Source of the DNA: Fratercula arctica
Taxonomy: Eukaryota > Chordata > Aves > Charadriiformes > Alcidae
DNA: 64,000 bases
Assembly (NCBI GenBank): GCA_947846985.1
Contig: CANTUZ010000004.1
Span: 54,785,672-54,849,671 of the forward strand
Direction of reading: 5' to 3'
The notes beneath the pieces are model-generated. The model saw only the letters and a list, made by a program, of their open reading frames with translations, did no database searches and was not told the origin of the DNA. Shown here in pieces: positions 11,166-23,368 of this stretch (its first letter is position 1; each line of letters opens with the position of its first letter). The position numbers and the translations under genes are program-made.

Positions 11166-12268
11166 ACTTCTCTTGACAAGTTTAAATAGTCATCCTACAG
11201 TAAACAACAATTAGTGTTTCATATCGCTATTAGCATTAGAAAATGCATGCAGTAATTAGCGTGATAATCCTAATTATTTTTTGATTGCGTTCTTCAGTCT
11301 TTTCATAGAAGTCATTGCCCTCACAGAAAGAGGAGTCCATCAGGGTTGTGGGAGTTCAGAGTCGCTATGTTTTATTAATGTATCTGGTATATTGGCCCCC
11401 AGGCGTGGGTAGGTAACGGTAAGGTCTGTCCGGCCTTGGAAGTGGGTCAGAGCTGAACGGGAGGTGGCTCAGGTGTTTCACCAAGTGGTTTGTCCCTGTG
11501 CAAGAAAAGCCAGTAGGAAAACCTGAACTGTGCTCAGGTCCGCAAGGAGTGCTTGAAAACTGAAGTACCCTCTCTTGAAAATGAGTCTCTTCCAAGATTT
11601 CTTTGCAAGCCCAGACTCTAGGCTGTTATAATATAAAAGAGAAAGGGCAGTACTGATCACAAACAAGACATTGGGGCCAAGAGCTTTAATCGATTACAAT
11701 AATACAATGCAACATCTGAATATTAGTTGCAATATCAATTTATTATCCTTAACATATAATCTATATGTCTAATAATAGAAAGCTGATTTGTAGCTTTCTC
11801 ACACCTCATCACAAATTTGAAGCAGCTCAGTGACTGTAACTATTCTAGCATGGAAATTCATGCCCTGCTATGAATAAATTTCGTATCATGCAATACATAC
11901 TCAAGGAAGTGTCTAGATCTTAATGTCTCCCGTGTCTTATGAAAGAGGTACTTACTGAAGCCCACTTCAATAGCTGTCTTACGTTCAGTTTGAGTCAGAG
12001 GGCCAGCTGTTGTGTGTGCAGTTCTGTGTGTGCCCTAAGCATTAGCAACTGTATTTCACAGCTGAAGTCTTCCAAGGAATGGGGGCTGGACAAGCCATTC
12101 ACATTAATCCCATTTGGCTTCATAGTCATCAATAACATAAGTAATATAAGGCCAAATTCTTCAGGATTTTGAACGTTAACCACATGGGGCAAGTTGTTCT
12201 TCATGCTCACTAAATTAACATCAGAAAGGGATACCTTACAATTTGGCTGAACCTCCTATTTTAAACAG
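11166..12268. other. Intergenic stretch with an unassigned mid-GC block
   Basis: From about 11,300 to 11,720 base composition is less AT-rich than the flanks. On the minus strand this block has ttttatattataac and aataaaaca motifs in LTR-like order. I could not define ends or a target duplication, so no element is called. The remaining sequence to 12,268 is AT-rich and shows no gene. It stops abruptly at the CpG island. Confidence 0.4.
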
Positions 12269-12760
12269 ATGTAGCCGCAGGGCTCGGGGCCGGCGCCCGG
12301 CTGGGTCCCCTCCTTGGCGGCGCCTCCGCCGGGCGCTCGCTGGCCCCGGCGGCCCGCCCGCAGCGGGCTGGGAGCGGCCGTGCCCGGCGGGCACTCGGCG
12401 CGCGTTAGGCCTTCCGCCTTCACCCGCTCCCGGGACTCGGCGGGCGCTGATTGGCTCCTCCGCGCGGGGCGGGCTCTGCCGCCGCTTTACGATTGGCGGG
12501 GGTGGCGCTGACTGCCATCAGCGCCCGGCAACGGGGTCGCGGATGGGCGTGCGGGAGGCTGGGGCTGGCCACTGGGGCGCCAAGGCTGAAGCCCAGGGGA
12601 GGCGCGCGCGCGGTCGGTGGGGCCTGGCCTGGCTGAGGGAGGCCCGGTCCGTCCAGCCCCGGGCTGCTGCTGGGCCGCGTCCGCTGCGGCGGCAGCGAGG
12701 CCTTGTCCGTGGCCGAGGGGAGCGCGGGGCTGGCGGGCGTCATTGCCACGCGGCTGCTAC
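12269..12760. promoter_or_regulatory. CpG island, probable orphan promoter
   Basis: Very CpG-rich sequence begins abruptly after the AT-rich ttttaaacag and fades beyond about 12,760. It holds two inverted CCAAT boxes (attgg at 12450-12454 and 12492-12496), a GC box (ggggcggg, 12466-12473) and no TATA box, as in housekeeping-type vertebrate promoters. A half X-box-like ggcaac lies at 12527-12532. The plus strand is open from 12243 to 13031, with an ATG at 12543 in a weak context. Long ORFs are common by chance in such GC-rich DNA, so no protein is called. The inverted CCAAT boxes do not fix direction. It lies about 1.2 kb beyond the distal poly(A) candidate of the upstream gene. Confidence 0.7.
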
Positions 12761-13090
12761 TTTCGGCGGAAAACACGCTGGAAAGGGGACAAGAATTTCC
12801 CACGTCATTGTCACCTGGGAGCAGCCGCTGGTGTTGCCCGCCAGACCCCCCTCAGAGTCCCCGTTCCTGAGATGGCCACAGCGAGGTGGCAGTGGTTTGG
12901 CCAGTGCTGGGGCTGCCCCTCTGGGAATTGCCCTAACACAGCTGTGTCCACCCGCCTTCCTGTGTGGGCAAGGAAAACACGTGCCTGGTGCCTACGATGC
13001 AAGGAGTCTCTGTCATAGTCCAGGAGCGTAGTAATAATAAGATGGCTTAATTGAGGGAGAGGTACAGATCTGCAAATCATATGCGTATCT

Positions 13091-13143
13091 TGGGCTCGAT
13101 GATCTTAAAGGTCCCTTCCAACCTAGACAATTCTATGATTCTG
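13091..13143 (+). mobile_element. CR1 LINE 3' terminal fragment
   Basis: Only the last 50 or so bases of a CR1 remain. The conserved gatcttaaaggtcccttcc block is present, followed by acaattctatgattctgt, the tail repeat. No coding sequence is left. It lies just downstream of the CpG island. Confidence 0.85.
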
Positions 13144-13248
13144 TCATATGAGATGCATCCATTGTTACCAGCTGATAAGGTTGAATCAGTAGTTGACTGC
13201 AACTTCCAAGAAAATCAAGAAAAACAACTGAAGTAGTCCAGTTTCCAT

Positions 13249-13272
13249 CACTTATGAGCCTACTCATAAGTG
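13249..13272. repeat. Perfect 10-bp inverted repeat (hairpin)
   Basis: The arms cacttatgag (13249-13258) and ctcataagtg (13263-13272) are exact reverse complements around a 4-base loop, ccta. The hairpin lies between the CR1 fragment and the truncated LTR. There is no T tract or other context that would make it a terminator. Confidence 0.8.
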
Positions 13273-13402
13273 GTGACTTAGATCACTTCTGGCTGCCTTC
13301 CTTGGCTTCTTGGTTTTCTCGGCCGTACCTTTCACTTCTTCCTCCAGAGTAGTCATGCTCTTACTGAATATATGCTGTTCTGTTGGGCTTTTTTCTGCAA
13401 TA

Positions 13403-13709
13403 ACTCAGAATGTCTTCCCCTTCCTCCTTCTTCCCCCAGCTTTATACACTGAGCATGATGTCATATGGCATGCAATATTCCTCTGGTCAGTTGGGGTCAG
13501 TTGTCCCGCCTGTGTCCCCTCCCAACTTCTTGTGCCCTCCCAGCCTGCTCGCTGGTGGGGCAGTGTGAGGAGCAGAAAAGGCTTTGAGAGCTTAGCAACA
13601 ACCAAAAACACCAGTGCTCTACCAAAAGTATTTCTCATCTCACATCCAAAACAGCACTATACCAGCTGCTAGTGAAAATTTTAACTCTATCCCAACTGAA
13701 ACCATGACA
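13403..13709 (-). mobile_element. Truncated LTR, same family as 6060-6626, reverse oriented
   Basis: Read on the minus strand it starts TGTCATGGTTTCAGTTGGG at 13709 and follows the 6060-6626 LTR through its U3. It includes the shared blocks gaagttgggaggggacac, ccatatgacatcatgctcag and gtataaagctgggggaag. Similarity stops soon after gacattctgagtt, close to the expected transcription start. The rest of R and all of U5 are missing, replaced by unrelated sequence from about 13,402 leftwards. No internal retroviral sequence is present. It keeps more of the family's left end than the intronic copy does. Confidence 0.85.
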
Positions 13710-13857
13710 GATGCAAGAAAGCGTGGTTTGTGGTGAAAATAGGAATTCCACAATTTCCTTTACTTGATGTCTGTTAGTCATAAGAAAATAACTTTGCCTT
13801 TATCATAATTGTGTAATTCTCCTCTCTACTTCTATTGAACCCTGTATACCCATATTT

Positions 13858-14815
13858 ACCCAGTGCTGTTTAACATCTTTGTTGGTGACATGGACAGTGG
13901 GATTGAGTGCACCCTCAGCAAGTTTGCTGACGACACCAAGCTGTGTGGCACGGTCGGCACACTGGAGGGAAGGGATGCCATCCAGAGGGACCTTGACAGG
14001 CTTGAGAGGTGGGCCTGTGCGAACCTCATGAAGTTCAACCAGGCCAAGTGCAAGGTCCTGCACCTGGGTCATGGCAGTCCCAGGCACAAATACAGGTTGG
14101 GCGGAGAATGGCTTGAGAGCAGCCCTGAGGAGAAGGACTTGGGGGTACTGGTGGACGAGAAGCTCAACATGAGCCATCAGTGCACACCTGCAACCCAGAA
14201 AGCCAACCGCATCCTGGGCTGCATGAAAAGAAGCGCGTCCAGCAGGTCGAGGGAGGTGATTCTGCCCCTCTACTCTGCTCTGGTGAGACCCCACCTGGAG
14301 TACTGCGTCCAGCTCTGGAGTCCTCAACACAAGAAGGACATGGACCTGTTGGAATGGGTCCAGTGGAGGGCCATGAAGATGATCAGGGGGCTAGAGCACA
14401 TATGCTACGAGGACAGGATGAGAGAGTTGGGGTTGTTCAGCCTGGAGAAGAGAAGGCTCCAAGGAGACTTTATAGTGGCCTTCCAGTACCTAAAGGGGGC
14501 CTACAGGAAGGATGGGGAAGGACTCTTTATCGGGAGTGTAATGATAGGACACGGGGTAATGGCCTCAAACTGGAAGAGGGTAGATTTAGATTAGATATCA
14601 GGAAGAAATTCTTTACTGTGAGGGTGGTGAGGCACTGGAACAGGTTACCTCGGGAAGCTGTGGATGCCCCATCCCTGGAAGTGTTCAAGGCCAGGCTGGA
14701 TGAGGCTTTGAGCAGCCTGGTCTAGTGGGAGGTGTCCCTGCCCATGGCAGGGGGGTTGGAACTGGATAATCTTTAAGGTCCCTTCCAACCCAGACCATTC
14801 TGTGATTCTATGATT
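13858..14815 (+). mobile_element. 5'-truncated CR1 LINE with reverse-transcriptase remnant
   Basis: About 960 bases of CR1 end in gtcccttccaacccagacc and the tail attctgtgattctatgatt. Only the C-terminal part of ORF2 remains; the endonuclease and the front of the reverse transcriptase are lost to 5' truncation. This is the longest transposon-derived coding remnant in the window. No clear target duplication was found, which is usual for CR1. It lies a short distance right of the truncated LTR. Confidence 0.95.
13863..14725 (+). pseudogene. CR1 ORF2 reverse-transcriptase remnant, frameshifted
   Basis: The first frame runs from 13863 to 14594 and starts within the palm region. [18 protein letters not shown] carries the ADD catalytic box of LINE reverse transcriptases, followed by thumb and C-terminal sequence ([19 protein letters not shown]). 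Near 14,515-14,560 the homology shifts to another frame, in which [20 protein letters not shown] continues to a stop at 14723-14725 after LDEALSSLV. One frameshift and the missing N-terminus make it non-functional. A working element would supply target-primed reverse transcription. Confidence 0.9.
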
Positions 14816-17800
14816 ATCATTAGCCCAGCTTTCTGTTCATGGTGTGATCCCTCATGAAGGACCACATAGTGTTCGCCAAAGCAGAGATATGGATCGGTAG
14901 GGGATAAAATGCCACAGCCATATAAAGACTCAAAGAACATGATTTTAAGATATTTCAGTCCTTCTAACGTTAAATGGGCACTTACTGGAATGTTTAAAAT
15001 TTCACGGTCCTCAGAGTCCATAGATTTAAACAGAATCAGTATCCGTATACTTCTGGACCTGTGCAACTGTTTGCAGTGAAGTAATTATTCAGCAGATTTT
15101 CTGCTGTGTCATATTATGATCCTGTCGTTCATGTTGCATGCTGTAGTTTCCTCATGAATGCGTTTACTGAAGTCTAATTAATTTGAATAATGAAGTTCTT
15201 TGCTACATCTCTTAATAGAGGTTGAAACAAAAATGACAGTGTGAAGCCTGCGTAGTTCCCTTTAGGAAGAGTAAGATTTTTAAAAGATTGTTTATTGTCC
15301 TTGCCATATTTCTGGCTTGGCGTATTGGAGATACGGGTACTGGATTAGCATGCAAGACGTGTTGCTTACTCAGTTGTTTATTTTAACTCTAAAATCAAGC
15401 TTTTATTTAAAATATTTCATTTTAAGGTGTTTTTTTTTTTAATTAAAAAAGATCCCACGTGGTAAAAAACATCTTAGGTAAGATGTATACAAAATGTTGT
15501 TATGCAGCTATTGAGCTGAAAATATTTCCATGAAACCAGTGAGTTGAGATTTCCTACAATAACTTTCCATTTCATTTCCCTCTCCTTAGTATTATGTATT
15601 AATTTATTATAAAGTACAATACACATACCAAGCCTAATGAGGAATAATTAATACAAAAAATGAACAACTGGATTTTCTGTTAGAAACTTTCAACATTGTG
15701 TCAAAAAGTCAATCCATTGTAATGAAAAGTGAAAATACATATATGGACGTGGCAGTTCACTACAGAAAAATATAAAAATGGAAGTAAAAGGGTCAACATT
15801 TTTGTGGAATTAATTGTTATGTTTAATAGGTAACTTTATCTTATTGCTATAATAGTTTTGGTTTTGGATTAATTTTTGAAGTGGCAATGTCTCTTTAATA
15901 AGGTCAATTCTGCAAAATACTCGTCTGCTTTATTTGAACCTGGGGAAATCACGCTGCTTTCTTTCATTATCTTGTATTTACCCAGCTGCTATTTTAACAC
16001 CTTTATTTCTTCTGGGGAATGTTAAGTTTTTATGCTGTTATCTTAATACAACCCAGTGCCAATAATTACCCTGCCTTTCATCAACAGCTCTGGCTTCCCA
16101 AGAGACCGACAGCAGGATTTTCAAAGCACCCAATGCTGAGTCCACTCACTCAGCTGACCCAGTTCCTCCCCCTGCCCTATGCTGAAATGTTTTGCTGGTG
16201 TAACTGGTGCAGACGTAGGTGCACTGGCATAAAGCTTTCCTTACGGAATGATAGAAGCTATCTTGTCACAGGCTGTTGAGAGCTGTATGAGAGTTCATAG
16301 GAACACTTGTAGCTGCTGAGCAGTATCATGCGAGAGATGAACATTATCCTCCTGGCTGAGTGCTCCAGGTGGGACCAGCCTCTGCCACCTTCTGCTTCTC
16401 CACTCAAGTCGTCTTCTGCAAAATGGCTGGCAAAGGCCACCAGCTCAGGTCTTCAGCGCTCTCTTTCCATTTGTTTTCTTCTCGTTCACAGGGAGCAAGT
16501 CAGGGGAAGTCAGGCTCAACGCTTGTACAACGCTATACAGCGTGCTCACCGCTTGCCATTGTGTTGCAGACAAGCTGTGATATAAGTGGTCCAGTTAATG
16601 AGAGCTGATAATGCCCATCTCTGAGCAGCCTGTGCTTGTTGGTATATATATAGTTATTTTTCCCACCTCAGCTGTATCAAGAAGCTTGAGGGCCACGCTG
16701 ACTGAAAGCAATTTGTTTTCCCCAAGGTTCAGACGTTCCTCCGGAGAGCAGGAGACAGACATTTGGTTATATGTGCAGGGAAATGAATTATGTTTTGAAA
16801 AAGTCAGCTTCTTTGGAGCATCTCTCTTCAGTTACACCAGAGAAGCTATCTGCAGAAAAGAGGCTGTGTATTTTCAGCCACTTTTGTTTGAAGGAAGATA
16901 GCCGAATAGGAAATTAATTAAAACCTGGAAGTGGTAGGTATCATTCCAAGCCAAAGTAGCACTCAGAACCTGAGGGCAGAACTTGGTGAGTTTGGGCGTT
17001 GGTGTTAGGCTTTAGTCCTTGATTTTGTGTAGTTGAGAATGACATCTGGTTACAATATGTGAATGGTTTTGTAGTTACTCAACTGAGCAAAAATATCCCC
17101 TATGCAGAGTGTTTCAGAAGGAGTAAAAAATTACTTTCAGGAGTATAAATTGAAGGGCCATTAGAAAATATTTTGAGTGGATAGATGTGTAATGTCTGTA
17201 TTAATTGGTATAAATGTATAATTGTTTGTCAGATTTTTTCCAATATCTATTTTGTACTGCTTATGGCTTGACCATCACTAGTAATTAAATCTGGTCATGT
17301 CTGCCAGCAAATTTTTATTCATGTGCTGTTGATCACTGGTAATTCGTTGCTCTAAAATTACCATCTTGGCTGTATCTGCAAATTGGCCTTTATGCATATT
17401 GCATGCACAGGAGTATGTTTGTCCCTGCTCTTTGTATGCTGTAGAAACTGGGAAATTCAGGGTTGCAGTATTGAAAGTGATCTCTTTCAAAGGGATCTCT
17501 GCTTTCCCATCGTTATGTCCTGAAGAATATTGAGGAGATAGCAGGAATTAGAAACTGTCTTTGAAGGTTTGCTGGTTTAGTTTACTGTGTGAATTCCAGT
17601 GGTGGATGAATAAAATTCCGGGAACGAAGGCCCCAGGGCACTGCATTTCACTTGTGAATAAAACAAGTGAAAAATCGTACCAACACTGGAATAAGGCCAT
17701 CCTCAGCCAGCTGTTGAATATGCAACATGGTCTGTCACGAGTGTTGGCTCCTGAGTAGTGCTGCAGCGGGGGAGAGAGGGCTCATGAGGCTCGTGACCTG

Positions 17801-20800
17801 TCCCTCTCTTCCAAACCAGGCACAGAAAAACCGTGGGTTCAGCAAATTTCCTCTAGGCTTTTGATGCAAAGCAGGAAACTGTAATACTAATGGAGTGTGT
17901 GCTGACAAAGATCTTTAAACGCATCTCGCATGTTGCTGTCAAGAGTGAAGTTAATTTCTGATACCAAGCCTAGACTGTGGAATGAATAAAATGAGATTAC
18001 AAAATGACTTTATTCCGAGAAGAATTGTATTGCTGCCTTTGTGTGTGCGTTTGAGAGGTTTTCTTCCTAATTGAAGTGTATGAAGAAGCACTTCTAGCAT
18101 TTGGAAATAATATTTACCAAGAACATGTGATAAGAAAATTGTGATAAACTCTATAAATCTGGGGGAGAAAAAAACCCTGCAGAAATGACCAGACATCTTC
18201 CTGGCTCCTCCAGTTTTGATGCATATGAATAGTCCCTTAAATGCAATAATACTATTTACATGAATAAAGATGTCAGGGTTTGGTTAGTACAACCCTCGTA
18301 CACTGTGATTCAGTGTCGTATCAGACCAGAGAGTAATTCAACGTGGCACAAAATCCTGCTAGCATGTTCTGGCTGTCAAAGCACGCTCTGAGCACAGGCT
18401 ACGTGCTGCAACTTGTTTTGCTTTATTTTGATCATCTAAATATCATGGTGTCTAATCAAAGCTAAATGTCGTGGCTTTCCCCATAACTGAGAGACAGGTA
18501 CCAGCACTGCCCTAGGGTGGTTCATCTAACGCTTAACAACAGGCGGTATGGGTTGTCTTTTGAATGACTCTTAACTGCTTTGTTGCCAAATGACAGTAAC
18601 GAAGAGGAAGAACTGGGAAATTTGACTCCATGCTACCGAGTAGGAAAACATACTCAGATAAAAACCTATTTCTCCTTCTTTTGGACTTTTCTGCTGTGTG
18701 GGACTTCTGCAAAGCAGAAGTACATTTCCGTTGTGTGTCTCGGAACCTCTTTATAGAAAAGATACCGAGTGCCAGGCATCATGGTTAGGAGGGAGAAGAA
18801 CTATATTTTATTAGACTAAGCAGTGTACTTGGGCAAAGCAGAGGAGCTTTTCAGCATCCAAGTCTTTCTTCAAACAAAAACAGAAGATCTTTTCAGCTTC
18901 TGACTGCAGTTGCCAAGGGAACAATTTCAAACAAACATGTGATTAGAGCTGGTCAATATTTTTAATGAAAAAATGGCTTTAATTTCAAAGCCAAACTTGC
19001 TTAACACATATTAAACAAAATTGGAAATAAAAACTTTTAATCTGGTTTGTTTGTACTTTCCTTTTTGCTCTTTCACTTAATTCTTTTAAAAGTCTGAAGA
19101 TCTTGTATTTTCCCTTTTCCTTGAATATATGAAAATCAGCCCTTTTTTTAATAGAGGCAAAACATGTTGCAAAACACTTGGATAAAAGAGTTGTTCATTT
19201 TAAACCAGTCATTTAGGGCTAAATCCACAGTCTTGGGACCTTTGTTGGTACTAATAATAGGATATGTATTTAAGTATCCAGTATCCGAAATGTGATCTTC
19301 AATGAATTCTTCTCCACTACAGCCTCACTCTAAAGGCACCTACATTTCATAAGCCTTGAACCTTTGTTTTCCACAGTTGCCTAAATGTTTATTGGTAATC
19401 ACCTGCTGATGATCCCGACGTAGTCTGGTCTCACTGGGGCTGCATAGCTCGGTGTCTTATTTATCCTGAAATATGTTTATTGTCTAGAAATTTGATGGAG
19501 GTGGCTCGGTTGAGGCTCTACAGCTGTGCGCTTCTGCCAGACCAGCATATTGTATGTGGTCGGTGGTGGGGCTAGACTGACATGGGAGTAGCCGACTGAC
19601 ACAGATCACACTAGCTAGACGAATTAAGACCTATAGATGCTCTTTTTATTCAAGTGGGTTTGGTTTTTTTTCTTTCTAATGCCTTCCTGATAAGCCAGCG
19701 ATGCTTTACAAAGTAGGACTGTTTTTTTAAAAAAGATGTTTTAATGGTTCATCCTCAGGAAACAGTCAAATATATAAAAAATGGCCCTAGAAATCATATG
19801 AACATGCAACTTGAGAGCCCTTCCCTGCTTATATGAATGGAGGCAGCATAAGCTTGAAAGCACAGTTACTCTCTCAAGCCAGGCTGAGTTAACAATACTG
19901 GTTTTGCCACAGAGGTAGCCTTTACACTGTCTAAATTCTCTAAAATCCTTAATATAATTGTCTGAAGTCTGAAAATCCAATCAATTCACATGTCTTAATT
20001 TCAGGGACTAAAACTGCCACCACATATTAATGGGTGAAGAAACGTGAGGCAACAAAGTCACTGGGCTCAGCACTGGGCTCGTTGCGGACCCTTGGTGCAG
20101 TCGGTCTGAAGGCAGCAGAGTAAGCCCTTTGCTCTTTGCCTGGGGATGTCATGCAGTACTTTAGACTGTCGCTTCATAACCGTTGCAAGACTTTTGAATG
20201 AATTAAACAGTTCTGGTGAGCAGTTCAATTCTGGCACGGTCACCCTGAGAAATACCTCTTGGCTGAAAGCAATTCATTTGCTGCATTGAGCCGTTGCTCC
20301 CGGTTTGCGTACCCAGAGCCCGTGCCTCTTCTCCAGCCGCTGTGAGCGAGGACTGGGGCTGAGCCCTGGGGGGAGTTAGGTACGGACCCTTTACAGGGCA
20401 CCAAAGGATATTATGAGGCCAATATGTTCAGGACATTGCTGTGCTCAGCTGTAATTCGCTGTGCTGTGGGCGAGAGCCTTGGTTTTATCGCTGCAGATTG
20501 CGTTAATCAAAATGAACACCAACAAATCTTTAAACTCCTTTCATGACAGTTAATATCTACAGAGCCTAAAAGGCTGTCTTGGAGATATATTTGCTTGGGA
20601 GTGCGCGACTGTATTGCTGACATAAGGAATCTGCTAATTCTTGCTGTTGAAGATGATGCCATTGTGCCCAGGAACTGCTGCTGCAGTGGGCTGAAACGCA
20701 AGTACTTACTCATGTGCCATGCAATTGAGTTTCAGAAATTAAAAGTGTTGATCATATCTTCCCATCAGCCCCAAGAGGAAATTTTACGGGTTGGTTTTTT

Positions 20801-23204
20801 CCTTAGTTCTTCCTGAGGCTTGAATTAAATAACCAGCGAGCTAAGTGTGCATATGTGCTTTATGAAACAGTGGTGTTACATTACACATCTGCGAGAATTT
20901 CACTCGGAGCCAGATCTTGAGCACAGATCCATTGATGTTAACAGATGTATCCTAATTGGTACTCCTTGAAGCTCTCTTGATGATTCATATGTTTCTGCTC
21001 CATTGGTGGGTTGTTGGGTTTTTTTTTTAATTTCTCTTTTTGCTTTAGCATAAACATATAAACAGAAGAAATAAATACATCTCTGTGTGATTTCCATATT
21101 GTAACTGGAAACAAATTCTTAGACCTGAAATCCATTTCTGCTCTATTCATCCTTGTATACCCTTCCATTGACTGGGGAATTTTAGTTTCATTTGATTCCC
21201 ACTGCAGTTAAACTGCGTAATTCTAACTACTGCTTTGCATTTGGACTGTCTGGTAATACCAATAAGCCTTCCAGCATATAGAGAGAATTGCAGGTGGAAT
21301 GACAATTACCAGTCTGATACTGCACACTTTGGGCATGTACATCACAGTAATTTGCGTCTCTTCCTTTCACTTACTTTCAGTCCTTTTTATTCTTTTAAAA
21401 AGGAATTCTTTGTGTTTCAGTAACATGGACTTCATATTACTTCCATTCCTCCAGTATTTGTTTTGAAAAAAACACGGTAAAGAAGTATTGCTGCTCCCAT
21501 TTAACAGGGAGGGGAAATGAAGCACAGAATAAATAGATTCAAAGAAATAGAGAGTGGTCTTTCCAGCCAGTGCTATAATTTAGCATTTATCCCACAAACC
21601 TCAGTTATGAGTAGCTGATGCCATCCCTTCCCAATGAGGAGTGAAGAACGGCTGATGCTATTTCACAGGTGCCCTCAACACAAAGGCCTGTGGGAGCAGT
21701 GGAGGAAGAAAGAAGGCAATAAGAAAAGTACTTCTTGAGCATGCAATGATTTGAAGGTCTGAAACTCCTTCACTTCAGATAATGCAGGGTGGTCATTAAA
21801 AAGAGCATCTTTATTACTGATATAATTTTAGTTATTACTTGATAATACCGTACATTTCAAAAGTGCTTTAGTTTGTATGCCATTGTGAAGCTAGTAGCTT
21901 TTAAAAAAAGGTGATTGCAAAGAAGTTAGTGAGGAATTAAGGGCTATCAAGCCAATTCTACCACTATTATTTCAGTGAAACGTATATGGATAAGATAAAG
22001 ATAAAGGCATGGGATGCGAGTTTCTTTCTTTTCAGTGAATAGAAACCTGTTCAAGCTGTCATGAGGTTAAAAGAATATAATGTCAGATTTAAAATTCGCA
22101 AGTATGGATGGAGTCATCAGGAAGGGCTGCAATCAGCATGCAGAGAGTACAAAAGCTTTAAAAAGATGTGTCTGTATACAGCCCTCCTGAAGCTCTGTTT
22201 CAGGCGGTAGTTCTGGAACAGCAGTGAATTTCTTGGTCTAGCAGAGTAAGCACTAAGTCAGGAGTAAGCACTGGGTTCAGAGCTGTCGCTTAACATTGTC
22301 TTGGATTAGTCACTTCATGTTTTGTCTGAAGTGCTGATGTTATTAATAGCGTGAAATAATGATATTCAAATTACTATAATCATAACTGTTGATTGTAGTT
22401 GATTGGAAAAGAACTGTTCTGGTTGCTTGTTCTTGAAGGAAATTTTGATTTGTTTCCACGAAATCACAGAAGTAGCATTTTGCTCAAACTTCAAGTGTTT
22501 TGATTAAAAATGTGTCTCTTCTCCCCTGGGATTGCCCTGAACAGGGCTGTATTCCTCGTCCCGTGCTATGGGCAGGGCTCACTAACTGGACAATAGGGGA
22601 AGGCACCTACTTCGGTTATTTCCATTGCATTTCAGACCATGACTGTGGGGATCTGCAGATTCCCAAAAAGAGGTACAAGGGATTACTGGGAACAGAGGAC
22701 ATACAGAGGTTTAAAACCCAAGCTGGCCAAAGTGCGAGTTCTTATCACATAAATGTTTTTGCGAGCGGTATAAAACTCAGAACTTGTCAAAACAGAAACA
22801 AAATAAAAAGGCCTGATGCTACTACTGAGATCAAAAGTTACCTAGAAGGCAACATGAAAAAGAAATCAAGCTTTGATTTAGGCTTAACTGGTAGACAAAT
22901 TGAGAAAACAGGTGGTTTCCCTGTCTCGGTTCCTTCCCTTGGTCTGTAATTCTTCAGGTGGGGTGTGAAGAAGGCAGGTAGACTGATGGGAGGGAGCCCA
23001 TCTCTGGGGGCTGTTTGGGGATCCCCACTGTGCTGCATCCCTGTATCGTCGCTCTGCTCCTCAATGAAGACTGAAGCAGGGAGAGGCTGTTCCTGCCACG
23101 ACCTGTGGCCTGGCCTCCCGCAGGACTCTCCTCGCCTGTAGTGTCCCTCTTTCACATACTGTCCCTTCCCTGGAACAGCATCCATCTCCTTGTGATTTCT
23201 GCTA

Positions 23205-23368
23205 GGGAAAGAGGGAAAGAAAAAGGAGAGAGAGAAAGAGAAATAAAGAGGAAAAGAAAGAAAGGGAAGGAGGTAGGACAGAAAGGAACAAAAGAAGGAA
23301 GGAGAAGGAAAAATAGGAGAAGGAAAAAAAAAGGAACAAAAAAAGGAGAAAGAGTAAAAAAGAAAAAG
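23205..23368 (+). repeat. Purine-rich (GA/AAGG) tract
   Basis: About 164 bases are almost entirely A and G, with only around seven pyrimidines, as irregular mixtures of gaaa, ggaa and gaga. The complementary strand is the matching pyrimidine tract, which explains the artificial long serine/phenylalanine-rich and lysine/arginine-rich ORFs over it. Such tracts can form triplex (H-DNA) structures. Confidence 0.9.

Noticed and set aside
12420..12803. A 127-codon minus-strand ORF across the CpG island
   Set aside because: GC-rich DNA is poor in stop codons on both strands; nothing favours this frame over the overlapping plus-strand ones.
13803..14330. Minus-strand ORF of 175 codons over the CR1 element
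   Set aside because: It is the antisense shadow of the CR1 reverse-transcriptase frame.
22500..22949. A 149-codon plus-strand ORF starting at a TTG
   Set aside because: No ATG in a good context, no splice signals at its ends and no protein motif; a frame of this length is not unlikely by chance over 64 kb.
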